Assembly: GCF_024684275.1 (NCBI RefSeq)
Contig: NZ_JAIKXF010000067.1
Coordinates: 1 to 18,809, forward strand
Length of the DNA stretch: 18,809 nucleotides
DNA from: Ruminococcus sp.
Lineage (GTDB): Bacteria; Bacillota_A; Clostridia; Oscillospirales; Ruminococcaceae
Direction: 5' to 3'
Under the pieces are notes generated by a model. The model worked only from the letters and a program-made list of their open reading frames with translations, did no database searches and was not told the DNA's origin. A program made the position numbers and the translations under genes. This document shows positions 1 to 7,900 of the stretch, piece after piece. How positions within the stretch are numbered: the first letter of the stretch is position 1; each line of letters opens with the position of its first letter.

Positions 1-1
1 T

Positions 2-199
2 ATCAAGCAGGCTGCACAGAACGGCTCACTTGAGGGTGCTATCGTACTCTGCCACGAGACATATGCAAACACAGCAGCAGCTATGGAAGAGGTTCTTCCT
101 TGGCTTGCACAGAATGGTTACCAGAACGTAAACATTTCTGATATGGCAAAGGCTCACGGCAAGACTCTTGCAGGTGGTCAGGTTCACACACGCGCTTAA
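2..199 (+). CDS. C-terminal end of a CE4 polysaccharide (xylan) deacetylase, 5' partial
   Basis: The last 65 codons of a gene that begins before the window; the frame starts at base 2 and ends at TAA 197-199. The segment contains GAIVLCHETYANTAAAMEE followed by a Gly-Tyr turn and a final strand. This matches the last motif of the NodB/CE4 deacetylase fold, where the His in the L-x-H element helps catalysis and a helix packs against the end of the barrel. CE4 enzymes in ruminococci mostly remove acetyl groups from xylan and are often the C-terminal module of a multidomain xylanase or dockerin protein. No dockerin follows here, so any dockerin would lie upstream. The substrate is inferred from the neighbours; a peptidoglycan deacetylase is the alternative. 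Confidence 0.75.
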   Translation: MKQAAQNGSLEGAIVLCHETYANTAAAMEEVLPWLAQNGYQNVNISDMAKAHGKTLAGGQVHTRA

Positions 200-215
200 T
201 AGTTTTTCATATAAC

Positions 216-243
216 GTGCCGAGGGCGTATCGGCTTTCGGCAC
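216..243 (+). other. Inverted repeat just after the CE4 gene
   Basis: GTGCCGA (216-222) and TCGGCAC (237-243) form a perfect 7-bp stem around a 14-base loop. The inner TCGGC at 230-234 offers a competing shorter stem. It begins 17 bases after the stop codon, but no T-tract follows, so it is not a standard intrinsic terminator. It could protect the 3' end of the mRNA or act with the hairpin at 281-318. Confidence 0.35.
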
Positions 244-280
244 ACTTATTAAAGATTTCTCCAAATTTTAATATCCCCTG

Positions 281-318
281 AAAGGCAGTCGGTGAATATC
301 GGCTGTCTTTTCATTTTT
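281..318 (+). terminator. Intrinsic terminator of the CE4 gene
   Basis: An 11-bp stem pairs AAAGGCAGTCG (281-291) with CGGCTGTCTTT (300-310), including two G-U pairs, around an 8-base loop. It runs into a T-rich tract (308-318, broken by CA). The rest of the 290-base gap to the next gene holds only the hairpin at 216-243 and the promoter at 412-440; I see nothing else in it. Confidence 0.7.
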
Positions 319-411
319 TAGAGATGCCCTTAATAAATACCGTCTGTTTATGCCTGAAATTATGTCAGATAGAAAAAACTTTGTACATTTATACTGATAG
401 CAATATTTGAC

Positions 412-440
412 TTGTATTTTACAACATTGTGATATATAAT
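412..440 (+). promoter_or_regulatory. Sigma-A type promoter of the LRR-dockerin gene
   Basis: TTGTAT (412-417), a 17-base spacer, then a perfect TATAAT (435-440). The -10 box ends 50 bases before the ATG at 491. A TTGACT at 407-412 also exists but would need a 22-base spacer. The string GACTTGTATTTT at 409-420 recurs exactly at the promoter of the next dockerin gene (minus strand, 2918-2929). Confidence 0.6.
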
Positions 441-490
441 GTAAACTGGCTTATAATCTTATTCATTAATTTTATTTACGGAGGCTTTTT

Positions 491-1714
491 ATGAGAACAA
501 CAAGAATTTTAGCGGCTGTTCTGTCGCTGACCATAGCCGCAGGCGCAGCTGTACCATTCGGCAGCTATGTTCCGAGTTATTCAATAACAGCAAGTGCAGA
601 GACAGAAGCGACAACTGTTGAAACAGATGAGCTTATTTTTACAGTCTATTCAGACCATGCCGAGGTAAGCGGAGTAAGCAATACTGAGCTGACAAAATGC
701 TCTGTCCCGGCAGCAGTAAACAAGCTCCCTGTTACAAGTATTGCAGAAAATGCTTTTTATTTTGCTGAAAAGCTTCAGGAGGTCACTATTCCTTCTTCTG
801 TTGCTGTTATCGGAGACACAGCTTTTTCATGGTGCTTAAAGCTCAAGTCCATAAAGGTGGACAGCAGCAATAAGAATTTCGCAGACACTGACGGAGTTTT
901 GTTCAACAAGGCTAAGGATACTCTCATGACATATCCTGCGGGTAAGGCTGACAATACATACACAGTTCCGAATACTGTCAAGAAGATAGACAGCTTTGCG
1001 TTCCTGCTTTCTCAGAATCTTGAAGCCGTTACTGTTTCTGCCTCTGTTTCGTATATAGGTCAGGAGGCTTTCTGCTCAGGTCCTAAGCTCAGATCTGTAA
1101 CTATCCTCAATCCCGATTGTGATTTTGAGATCTCATGCTTTATCTGCAACGGTCAGGACAAAAACGGCAATTCCTACTACAGCGGAACTATCACAGGCTA
1201 TGAGGATTCAACAGCAGAGCAGCTTGCGGCTGACAATAATTATAAATTCATTGCGCTTCCAAAGCCTGTACCTGCAACGACTACAACTACTACAGCTGCA
1301 ACAACAACTACAACAACTGCTGCGACAACTACTACAACGGCAAATAAGACAACGACAACATCAGCTGCTACTACAACAGCAAATAAGACCACAACATCAA
1401 CGACCACAACGGGGGTTCCTGTGACAACAACTACAACTGCACCTGTTTCAAAGTACAAGCTTGGTGATACAGACGGAAACGGAACTATAAATGCGGTGGA
1501 TGCCTCTATGGTCCTTCAGTATTACGCAAATACCTCTGTAAAAAAGGACGGCGGTCTCACAAATGAGCAGGTGATTGCTGCTGACGTAAATAAGGACGGC
1601 AAGGCAGATGCCGTTGATGCTTCGATAATCCTTTCATATTATGCTTACTGCGGTACAACACACGAAAATGTAATGTCATTTGAAGAATATGTGCAGAAGA
1701 ATTATGTGAAATAA
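491..1714 (+). CDS. Secreted leucine-rich-repeat (BspA-like) protein with C-terminal dockerin
   Basis: A 407-residue secreted protein. Residues 1-36 are a signal peptide (basic MRTTR, hydrophobic core, ASA-E cleavage region). Residues about 68-255 hold BspA-like LRR_5 units, seen as repeated strands such as LQEVTIPSSVAVIGDTAF and LEAVTVSASVSYIGQEAF. Residues 258-320 are a Thr/Ala linker. Residues 321-390 are a dockerin with two calcium loops, DTDGNGTINAVD and DVNKDGKADAVD, each followed by an aliphatic/Tyr-Tyr helix. The protein has no recognisable catalytic site. LRR_5 proteins of this kind usually bind proteins or surfaces, so it is probably a non-catalytic cellulosome or cell-surface part for adhesion. 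GGAGG at 480-484, six bases before the ATG, supports the start. It is monocistronic, ending at a shared terminator. The ligand is unknown. Confidence 0.88.
   Translation: MRTTRILAAVLSLTIAAGAAVPFGSYVPSYSITASAETEATTVETDELIFTVYSDHAEVSGVSNTELTKCSVPAAVNKLPVTSIAENAFYFAEKLQEVTIPSSVAVIGDTAFSWCLKLKSIKVDSSNKNFADTDGVLFNKAKDTLMTYPAGKADNTYTVPNTVKKIDSFAFLLSQNLEAVTVSASVSYIGQEAFCSGPKLRSVTILNPDCDFEISCFICNGQDKNGNSYYSGTITGYEDSTAEQLAADNNYKFIALPKPVPATTTTTTAATTTTTTAATTTTTANKTTTTSAATTTANKTTTSTTTTGVPVTTTTTAPVSKYKLGDTDGNGTINAVDASMVLQYYANTSVKKDGGLTNEQVIAADVNKDGKADAVDASIILSYYAYCGTTHENVMSFEEYVQKNYVK
1277..1441 (+). repeat. Thr-codon (ACN) low-complexity tract coding the linker
   Basis: Nearly continuous ACA/ACT/ACG codons with GCT/GCA and AAT-AAG interruptions encode the Thr/Ala linker between the LRR domain and the dockerin. 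Antisense and shifted frames therefore show false Val-rich or Gln/Leu-rich open frames. Linkers of this composition are typical of ruminococcal multidomain enzymes and may be O-glycosylated. Confidence 0.85.
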
Positions 1715-1727
1715 GCTTATATATGCG

Positions 1728-1758
1728 AAAATACCGTCGGTCTCCCGACGGTATTTTT
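1728..1758. terminator. Bidirectional terminator between two convergent dockerin genes
   Basis: A perfect 11-bp stem, AATACCGTCGG (1730-1740) with CCGACGGTATT (1745-1755), has a TCTC loop. It has T1754-T1758 on the right and AAA at 1728-1730 on the left, so it works as an intrinsic terminator in both directions. It lies 14 bases after the LRR gene and 14 bases beyond the end of the minus-strand gene. Confidence 0.85.
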
Positions 1759-1771
1759 ATGATATGCTGAA

Positions 1772-2845
1772 TTATTCTGATGCAGGAAATGCCTTTATCC
1801 TTCCGATGACAAAGGATTGCAGCATAACTATATCTGCTACGTCAAATTTGCCGTTGAGGTTAATGTCGGCATATTCTGGAGTATCAGCGCCTTCGCTGCT
1901 CATGTGTTTAAGGAGCGTTTTTCGTGCGTGGACTACGTCCATAGAATCTATGCGCTTGTCGCTGTTGAAGTCTCCTGATATAACCTCGGGAACAGTGCTT
2001 TGTTCAATCACACTGATGTCCTGCTTTGTTACCTCAAAGTCGCCCTCTGTTTCAATGGTGCGGAATATCAATGACATTGCGCCGATCTTGGTATCGGCGT
2101 TTTCAAACTCGCTCAGCCGGCTCATATGATCATAGAGGTCAATGCTGTTTTCAAGCTGTTCGCCATCTGCGTAGTCTTTTCTGAAAGCAATATAACGGTA
2201 TTCGTCGTAATTGCTGTAGCAGCCGTAGTAATGATACACACCCTTGTATAGGTCGTATTCATGACCGCCTGAGGAATAGGATTTTAACAGCTCACATGAC
2301 TTGAGGTCAAGATGATTAGTTCCATATTTGAGTTCAAAGGTTTTGAGGAAGTCCTCGGGCTCATAGCCTGATACCATTTCAGCAACATCGAAATAGCAGC
2401 GGTCGTGGTTTTCTGTATTTTCGGTTATCATTGCATCAAAGAAAATGCCGTATTTGCCGTTTAATCTGTTGTTCAGGCAGTAATCTGCGCGGATATTCTG
2501 CTTTTTGCCCACATTGGGTTCATTTCCTTCCCCGAATTTATACATTGAGCTGAACTCAGCATACTGACCATTCAGAGGATACGGAGGAGCTTTATATTCA
2601 CCTGAAAAGCGTCCGTTTGTGGAGGCTTTCATCTTACTGCCATAGATCAGAAAGTACTCAGGACAGTAAAATTCGTAGTTGTCAATGGTAGTGTTTGACG
2701 AGATGCTTTCTGACAGGTCTATGGCTGTATCTGTTACAGCGGTCACAGCAGCCTCGCTATCTGCGGCTGTCGCTGGGAATGGCAGCATACAGGCAGCAGC
2801 CATGAGCGCTGACGCAACAGATAATAGTGCCTTTTTTGATCTCAT
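1772..2845 (-). CDS. Secreted dockerin protein with a divergent GH11 (xylanase)-like domain, probably non-catalytic
   Basis: 357 residues: signal peptide 1-28 (PATAA-D), a central domain at about 55-282, and a dockerin at 287-350 (loops DFNSDKRIDSMD and DINLNGKFDVAD). The central domain follows the order of GH11 landmarks: FSGEY at 80-84 for the GH11 FS-x-W strand, GKK at 113-115, YFDVAE (151-156) where GH11 has EYYIVE/D, YDLY (197-200) for YDIY, YIAFR (218-222) for YWSVR, and TEG (266-268) for the acid/base strand EGY. On this alignment E267 is the acid/base, while the nucleophile Glu is replaced by Tyr151 and the thumb motif PSIxG is missing. Known: GH11 needs both Glu residues to cleave xylan. 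Inferred: a xylan-binding or otherwise repurposed domain. An unrelated fold remains possible. AGGGAGGG (2852-2858 in reverse) supports the start. Confidence 0.6.
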   Translation of the reverse strand: MRSKKALLSVASALMAAACMLPFPATAADSEAAVTAVTDTAIDLSESISSNTTIDNYEFYCPEYFLIYGSKMKASTNGRFSGEYKAPPYPLNGQYAEFSSMYKFGEGNEPNVGKKQNIRADYCLNNRLNGKYGIFFDAMITENTENHDRCYFDVAEMVSGYEPEDFLKTFELKYGTNHLDLKSCELLKSYSSGGHEYDLYKGVYHYYGCYSNYDEYRYIAFRKDYADGEQLENSIDLYDHMSRLSEFENADTKIGAMSLIFRTIETEGDFEVTKQDISVIEQSTVPEVISGDFNSDKRIDSMDVVHARKTLLKHMSSEGADTPEYADINLNGKFDVADIVMLQSFVIGRIKAFPASE

Positions 2846-2897
2846 AATTATCCCTCCCTAAAAGATGTCATAAAAAAGTGTGTATTGTGTTAATATA

Positions 2898-2926
2898 ATT
2901 ATACCTGTTTACAATAAAAAATACAA
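2898..2926 (-). promoter_or_regulatory. Promoter of the GH11-like dockerin gene
   Basis: Read on the minus strand: TTGTAT (2926-2921), 17 bases, TATAAT (2903-2898). The -10 box lies 52 bases before the ATG. The same TTGTAT-N17-TATAAT layout precedes the LRR-dockerin gene, with a shared 12-base string across the -35 region. Confidence 0.6.
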
Positions 2927-2975
2927 GTCTTTTTTTGCTGAATATCAAAAAACAAGAGAAAAATCAGCTGTAGCT

Positions 2976-3004
2976 TTGACAAGAGTTTCGTGTAGTTATA
3001 TATA
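2976..3004 (+). promoter_or_regulatory. Possible upstream promoter of the CotH lipoprotein gene
   Basis: A perfect TTGACA (2976-2981) with a 17-base spacer to TATATA (2999-3004), immediately upstream of a second and better promoter (3007-3035). It may be a tandem promoter or a chance match in AT-rich sequence. Confidence 0.35.
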
Positions 3005-3006
3005 TA

Positions 3007-3035
3007 TTGACTTTGGGATAAAAACATCGTATAAT
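3007..3035 (+). promoter_or_regulatory. Main promoter of the CotH lipoprotein gene
   Basis: TTGACT (3007-3012), 17-base spacer, perfect TATAAT (3030-3035), 51 bases before the ATG at 3087. Together with the minus-strand promoter at 2898-2926 it forms a divergent control region of about 240 bases. Confidence 0.65.
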
Positions 3036-3086
3036 TAAAAAAATGCGAAAACACTTTACTTATCGATCCATAACAAGGAGAATACT

Positions 3087-4859
3087 ATGAAACGAGGGTA
3101 TATCCTGACATTACTGATATTATCCATGAGCTTTGCAGCGCTTATGGCAGCTTCATGCGCGGAAAAAGACAAAAATGACGCTCCTGCCTCAGTCACAGAG
3201 GCTGCGGAGGTCAGCGAGGACCTTGAAGCTCCATATGAAGCTGAGGGAATGCGCTTTTCCGTAAAAAGCGGCTTCTACGACAGCGGTTTTTCGCTTTCTA
3301 TCACGGCTGACGAGGACCACCAGATATTTTACACCCTTGACGGAAGTATACCAACTGCTCAGAGCAGCCGTTATACTGAGCCTATAGCCATTACCGACCG
3401 CTCAGCCGAGAAAAATATCCTCAGCGCACATACCGATATTGCTCAGCCTATTGAGCTTGCCAACGATTTTAAGCCACGTGATGAAGTGGATAAGGCGACT
3501 GTAGTCAGAGCAATAACCATAGATGAAAACGGCAACAAGAGCCCTGTTGTATCCAATACCTACTTTGTGGGCTTTGACAAAAAAGCGGATTATTACAAGA
3601 AATATAAGATAGTTTCTGTTATGACCGATGAGGCTGATCTTTTCGACCGCGAAAAGGGTATATACGTGCTGGGAAAGACCTATGACGACTGGAAAAAGAA
3701 CGATTACGATCCGGATACTCCCGAATGGTTCATACCTGCCAATTACACTCAGAAGGGCAGGGACTGGGAGCGCCAGGCGGCTGTGCAGTTCTTTGAAAAC
3801 GGTGAGCTTGCGGCTTCTCAGGACGTGGGCATAAGGATACACGGCGGAGCTACCCGTTCTTATTCTCAGAAGAGCTTCAATATCTACGCAAGGAGCGATT
3901 ACGGAGCTCCGAAGCTGGAATATGACCTGTTTTCGGGGAAGGTAAAGAGCAAGTCAGGTGGACAGCCTGTGACAGTATTTGATACGTTTGTACTGCGAAA
4001 CGGCGGCAACGACGCAATGTATACCCGTTTCAGCGATAAGCTGATACAGTCGCTGGTCTCTGACAGGCAGTTCCTCACACAGGGCATGGAGACCTGCATT
4101 GTGTTCATTGACGGCGAATTCTGGGGGCACTACGAGATAACGGAAAAAATGGACGACGATTTCATAAGCTCCCATTACGGCGTCCCTGCAAGAGATATCT
4201 GCGTCATCAAGAAAGAGGAGCTCTCTGACGGCAGGGAGGAGACCTTTGCGGAGTGGCAGGAGCTCCGACAGTGGATACAGAATAACGATTTTTCAGGAGA
4301 CCCGGCTTATGATGAGCTTTGCAGCCGTGTGGATATGCAGGGCTTTATGGACTATGTAAGCGCCGAGATATACATAAACAATTTCGACTGGGGTTCAAAG
4401 AATATGGCGATGTGGAAGTCGGAGGTCATTGACGAGAATAACCCCTATGCCGACGGAAAATGGCGGTTCATCATGTACGATACCGAGTACAGCTCGGGCA
4501 TCTATGGGGAGGCACTGCCTTCTGATGACAGCTTTGCAAAGCTTATGGAAAGCGACTGCTTCCTTGCCGACCTCTTTAACGGAGCTATGGAAAACGAGGG
4601 CTTCAGACAGCAGTTTTCCCATACCTTTATGGAGATAGCCGATAAGAACTTTGACAGCGACAGGGTAAAGGCTGAGATAGACCGGCTTTCAGCGGAATAT
4701 CACGATATAATCATCGCTACATATGACCGTTTCTGGAGCGGACTTATAGGCGGTTACGGAGCTGAGAGCAATTACAACAGCGCAGTTGATACCCTGAGGA
4801 GTTTTTATAATAAGAGGTATGAATACATTACAAATCATCTGAAAAAACACATATCATAA
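3087..4859 (+). CDS. CotH-family lipoprotein with N-terminal CHB_HEX_C-like domain
   Basis: 590 residues. An N-terminal lipoprotein signal with Cys24 after ALMAAS suggests anchoring to the outer membrane face. A CHB_HEX_C/Fn3-like domain (about 58-162) contains FYTLDGSIPT and the conserved VDKATVVRA strand. A CotH domain (about 174-585) follows, with GIRIHGGATRSYSQKSFN, FVLRNGGND and FIDGEFWGHYEI. Bacillus CotH is known to be an atypical protein kinase that phosphorylates spore coat proteins. The two acidic catalytic elements expected from that family appear intact: NNFDWGSKN (Asp434, Asn439) and FIMYDTEYSSG (Asp465). Its extracellular substrate and any real kinase activity here are inference. 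There is no dockerin, unlike many ruminococcal CotH proteins. The start is supported by AAGGAG at 3075-3080. It is a paralogue of the CotH gene starting at 16368. Confidence 0.85.
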   Translation: MKRGYILTLLILSMSFAALMAASCAEKDKNDAPASVTEAAEVSEDLEAPYEAEGMRFSVKSGFYDSGFSLSITADEDHQIFYTLDGSIPTAQSSRYTEPIAITDRSAEKNILSAHTDIAQPIELANDFKPRDEVDKATVVRAITIDENGNKSPVVSNTYFVGFDKKADYYKKYKIVSVMTDEADLFDREKGIYVLGKTYDDWKKNDYDPDTPEWFIPANYTQKGRDWERQAAVQFFENGELAASQDVGIRIHGGATRSYSQKSFNIYARSDYGAPKLEYDLFSGKVKSKSGGQPVTVFDTFVLRNGGNDAMYTRFSDKLIQSLVSDRQFLTQGMETCIVFIDGEFWGHYEITEKMDDDFISSHYGVPARDICVIKKEELSDGREETFAEWQELRQWIQNNDFSGDPAYDELCSRVDMQGFMDYVSAEIYINNFDWGSKNMAMWKSEVIDENNPYADGKWRFIMYDTEYSSGIYGEALPSDDSFAKLMESDCFLADLFNGAMENEGFRQQFSHTFMEIADKNFDSDRVKAEIDRLSAEYHDIIIATYDRFWSGLIGGYGAESNYNSAVDTLRSFYNKRYEYITNHLKKHIS

Positions 4860-4861
4860 AG

Positions 4862-4893
4862 AAAAGGGAAGCATATGGAATGCTTCCCTTTTT
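4862..4893. terminator. Bidirectional terminator between CotH and GH127 genes
   Basis: A perfect 13-bp stem, AAAAGGGAAGCAT (4862-4874) with ATGCTTCCCTTTT (4880-4892), loop ATGGA, followed by T on the plus strand and by TTTTCTTT on the minus strand. It starts three bases after the CotH stop and ends 13 bases from the GH127 stop. Confidence 0.88.
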
Positions 4894-4905
4894 GTTATTA
4901 TTCTG

Positions 4906-7900
4906 TTATACCGCAGCTTCAAAGGAGTCTATCTTGTGGAGGAGATATTCCTGTATGCGGAGAGCGTCACCTGCGGTCAAGCCCTTGCTGCTTGTATCAA
5001 CGTCTGCATTTGCAAGTCCCTTTTCTGTTATAGCCTTTTCGTCTGAACCGCCGAGAGCATATTTGTTGGGGTTAGCAAGGCTCTGCATTATCAGAACAAC
5101 GTCCGACATATCTATCTCACCGTCGCAGTTAGCGTCGCCGAGCTTGTCAGCCTTTGGTGCCTGTGAGGTGGTAGTTGTTGTTGTTGTTGTTGTCGTAGTT
5201 GTTGTTGTGGCAATGGTGGTCGTTGCTATTGGGAGGGGCTCCTGCTCAAGAGTACGGATAATGATGTAGTTCAGATTTATCGCCTTGTCAGCAGAGCGGA
5301 AGTTGAGCTCAAGCTTGCCGTTCTTGACAGTTACCTCGCCCTTTGATACTGTAGAACCGTTTGTAGCACAGTTCTCAGCGATGAGCTTCTGGTCGTCCTT
5401 GCCGTAATTTGCGTAAACAGAAGGAGATGTTGAGCAGTTCCACGGATTGCTGAAGCACATCTCTACCGAGTACTTTCCGTTAGGGAGAGTAAAGCCGTAG
5501 TCAAGGTGGCGGTCGATGTTGTTCTCGTACTGGTTCTTGGTGTAGCGGAATGAAGCGGTCTTGTCTCTGCCGTCGCCTGTATTTCTCTCGTCACACCATG
5601 TATTGGCAGTATAGATGCCTGCGCTGTTCTTGCTGCCGTCATACTGGTCTGTAGTGTCGTCGATAAGTCCCCACTCAGCGCCTGTTACGCCGTCAGGACC
5701 ATATATCTGCTCAGTCAGGCTGTTGTAGTAGCCAAGCTTGTCCTTGCCTGAAAGGGTGTAGGTGTTGTGGTCGCCGCAGTCTACAAAGTAAGCAATGCTG
5801 CTGTCGTATTCGTAGAGAGGCTTGACTGCTGTCATATAGATGAAGTCGCAAACCTTTGCTGACTCCTTGTCATCGTTGGAGGAGAATGTAACTGTAAGGA
5901 CATCATAGTCTGTGCCATCGGCATTGACAGCCTTTACATTCTTGTCCATAACCTCTGGGGGAATTATGAGCTTTACGTCATAGACGTCACTGTTTCCCTT
6001 ATAATCGAGAGTTCCGCTGTAGAGCACTGTATCACCTACAACTATGCGGATAGACTTGCCGTTGTCGGATTTGCGGAACTTTACTGTGAGCAGAGTATAC
6101 TCAGCTTCCTTGTCAACAGCCATTCTGTAGCTGAATGAACCGCCGCTCTTTGCGTAGCGGTATGTGCTGTCGTCAGTGATGCCCTGAGTATTTGTTTCCT
6201 GCATATCGTGGAGATTGTCGTTCTCGTACTGTCCGTAGCCGGGCTGTACAGTATCTGTAACGGTTGACTTTGAACGTGCAGGTCTGTCAACAGCTGTGCT
6301 GCTGCTCTGGAAGTTCCAGTAGATGCCGTAGCGCTGCTGATACTGCATATAATGAGGCGAGAATGTAAGGTCGTGGTCAGTGTCCTTGAGCTTGAAGTTA
6401 AGGGTGCTGCCGTCTCTTACGAGGTGGTCGCTGATATCTGTCATAAAGGTATTGACAGTAGTGCTGTTGTCGGAGATACGGATATTCTCTGAGGGAGTCA
6501 CCTTATCCTTGGGGATAGTTACATTCATACCTGTCGAGCCTGTAGCCATGTTCTGCTTGCCCAGCTCTGCGCTGAGTACCACAGGACCGTACTTGAAGCC
6601 GTATACCGTGTTCTTGTCGGGGAGCGAATAAGCCTTTACCGCCTCGGGGATAGTCAGCTCGATGGTATCACCCTTCTTGAAGTCGCCTGTTACCTGAGCG
6701 TATCCGTCAACGGTCTTGTAGGAGTACTTTTCGCCGTCTACCTTGACGGTCATATTGCCTGCTTTCCAGTCAGGGATACGGAAGCGGAAATCAACAGCGC
6801 CGCTGCCGTCGATAGTGAACTTTGTGGTATCGCCGCTTGGGATAGTACTCTCCTGAGTTATCTTCATATTCTTGTCTTTCCAGTTGAGGATAGAGCTCTG
6901 ATACATATTTACATAGACGGTATTGTCGCCGTGCATATAAATAGTATCGCCGAGCTTTGACATGCTCTCCATACCGCTTCCCGTACAGCACCAGAACCTG
7001 TCAAACGGTGTGCTGTAGACCTTGAAATAGCCTGTAGCCATAGGCTGGAAGTAGGTGGTCATACCTGTTTCGGGGTTCTGCGAGGAGAGGATGGAGTTGT
7101 AGTAGGTGCTCTCATAGTAGTCCATGTATTTGCTGTCGCCTGTTATCTTGAACAGCTCGCGGCTGAGCTTGAGCATATTGTATGAGTTACAGGTCTCGCA
7201 GTTGCAGTTTGTACGCTCCTTGTCGAGGATGTCGTCCATACCGAAGTGCTCCCACTCACTGTTTCCGCCTGTGATGTAAGTGTGGTGAGTGACCACGATA
7301 TCCCAGAAAGCTTCGGCGTACTGGAGCTGACGCGTAGCATCTACCTTCTCGCCGTTGATAGTCTTTCCGTTGCAGATTATATAGCGCTTCAGGGCACCGA
7401 TGAACTTAGGTATAGTGGTATTAGCGTGCTTGCCGTTGAGGACGTTTGCGCCGCCCTTCGCTATAGTCTCGTGAAGATTTGTATCATCGAAGTAATGTGC
7501 CGCTACAGCATGGTTGTCCTTGCCTGTGATGGCATAGAGCTCGTACATACAATCATTCATGCCGCCGTATTCGATAGAGAGTACGGTGCGGTGCTTCTGG
7601 TCGTTCCAGGTCTTGCAGCGGTTGTAGACCCAGTCGCCGAGGTCGGAGCCGAGGTCTTTTGCAGGAGCATACCCCGTAGCGTTGTAGATGTCGACGATAC
7701 CGGTCATAAGCTTGTGAATGGTGTACCACGGGACCCAAGCCTCGGTTATAATGTTGGACTTGCCAGCCTCAACCATGTCGAACTGAACCTCCACACCTGT
7801 TCCGTTGGGATGAGTGGGAGCCCATATCAGACCTGGCTTGCCTTTTGAGTTCTTCTGACACTCTCTGAGTCCGTCGACGAGAGTGGTCATTCTTTTGTAG

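Noticed and set aside
1119..1458. Gln/Leu-rich plus-strand and Val-rich minus-strand open frames
   Set aside because: They are other frames of the Thr-codon linker in the LRR-dockerin gene, with no ribosome binding site or plausible protein.
4880..5269. Plus-strand open frame with a poly-Val stretch
   Set aside because: Antisense of the GH127 dockerin and its Thr linker; low complexity and without a start signal.
7246..7848. 200-codon plus-strand open frame
   Set aside because: Antisense of conserved GH127 catalytic sequence, which has clear motifs; this one has none and lacks an SD sequence.
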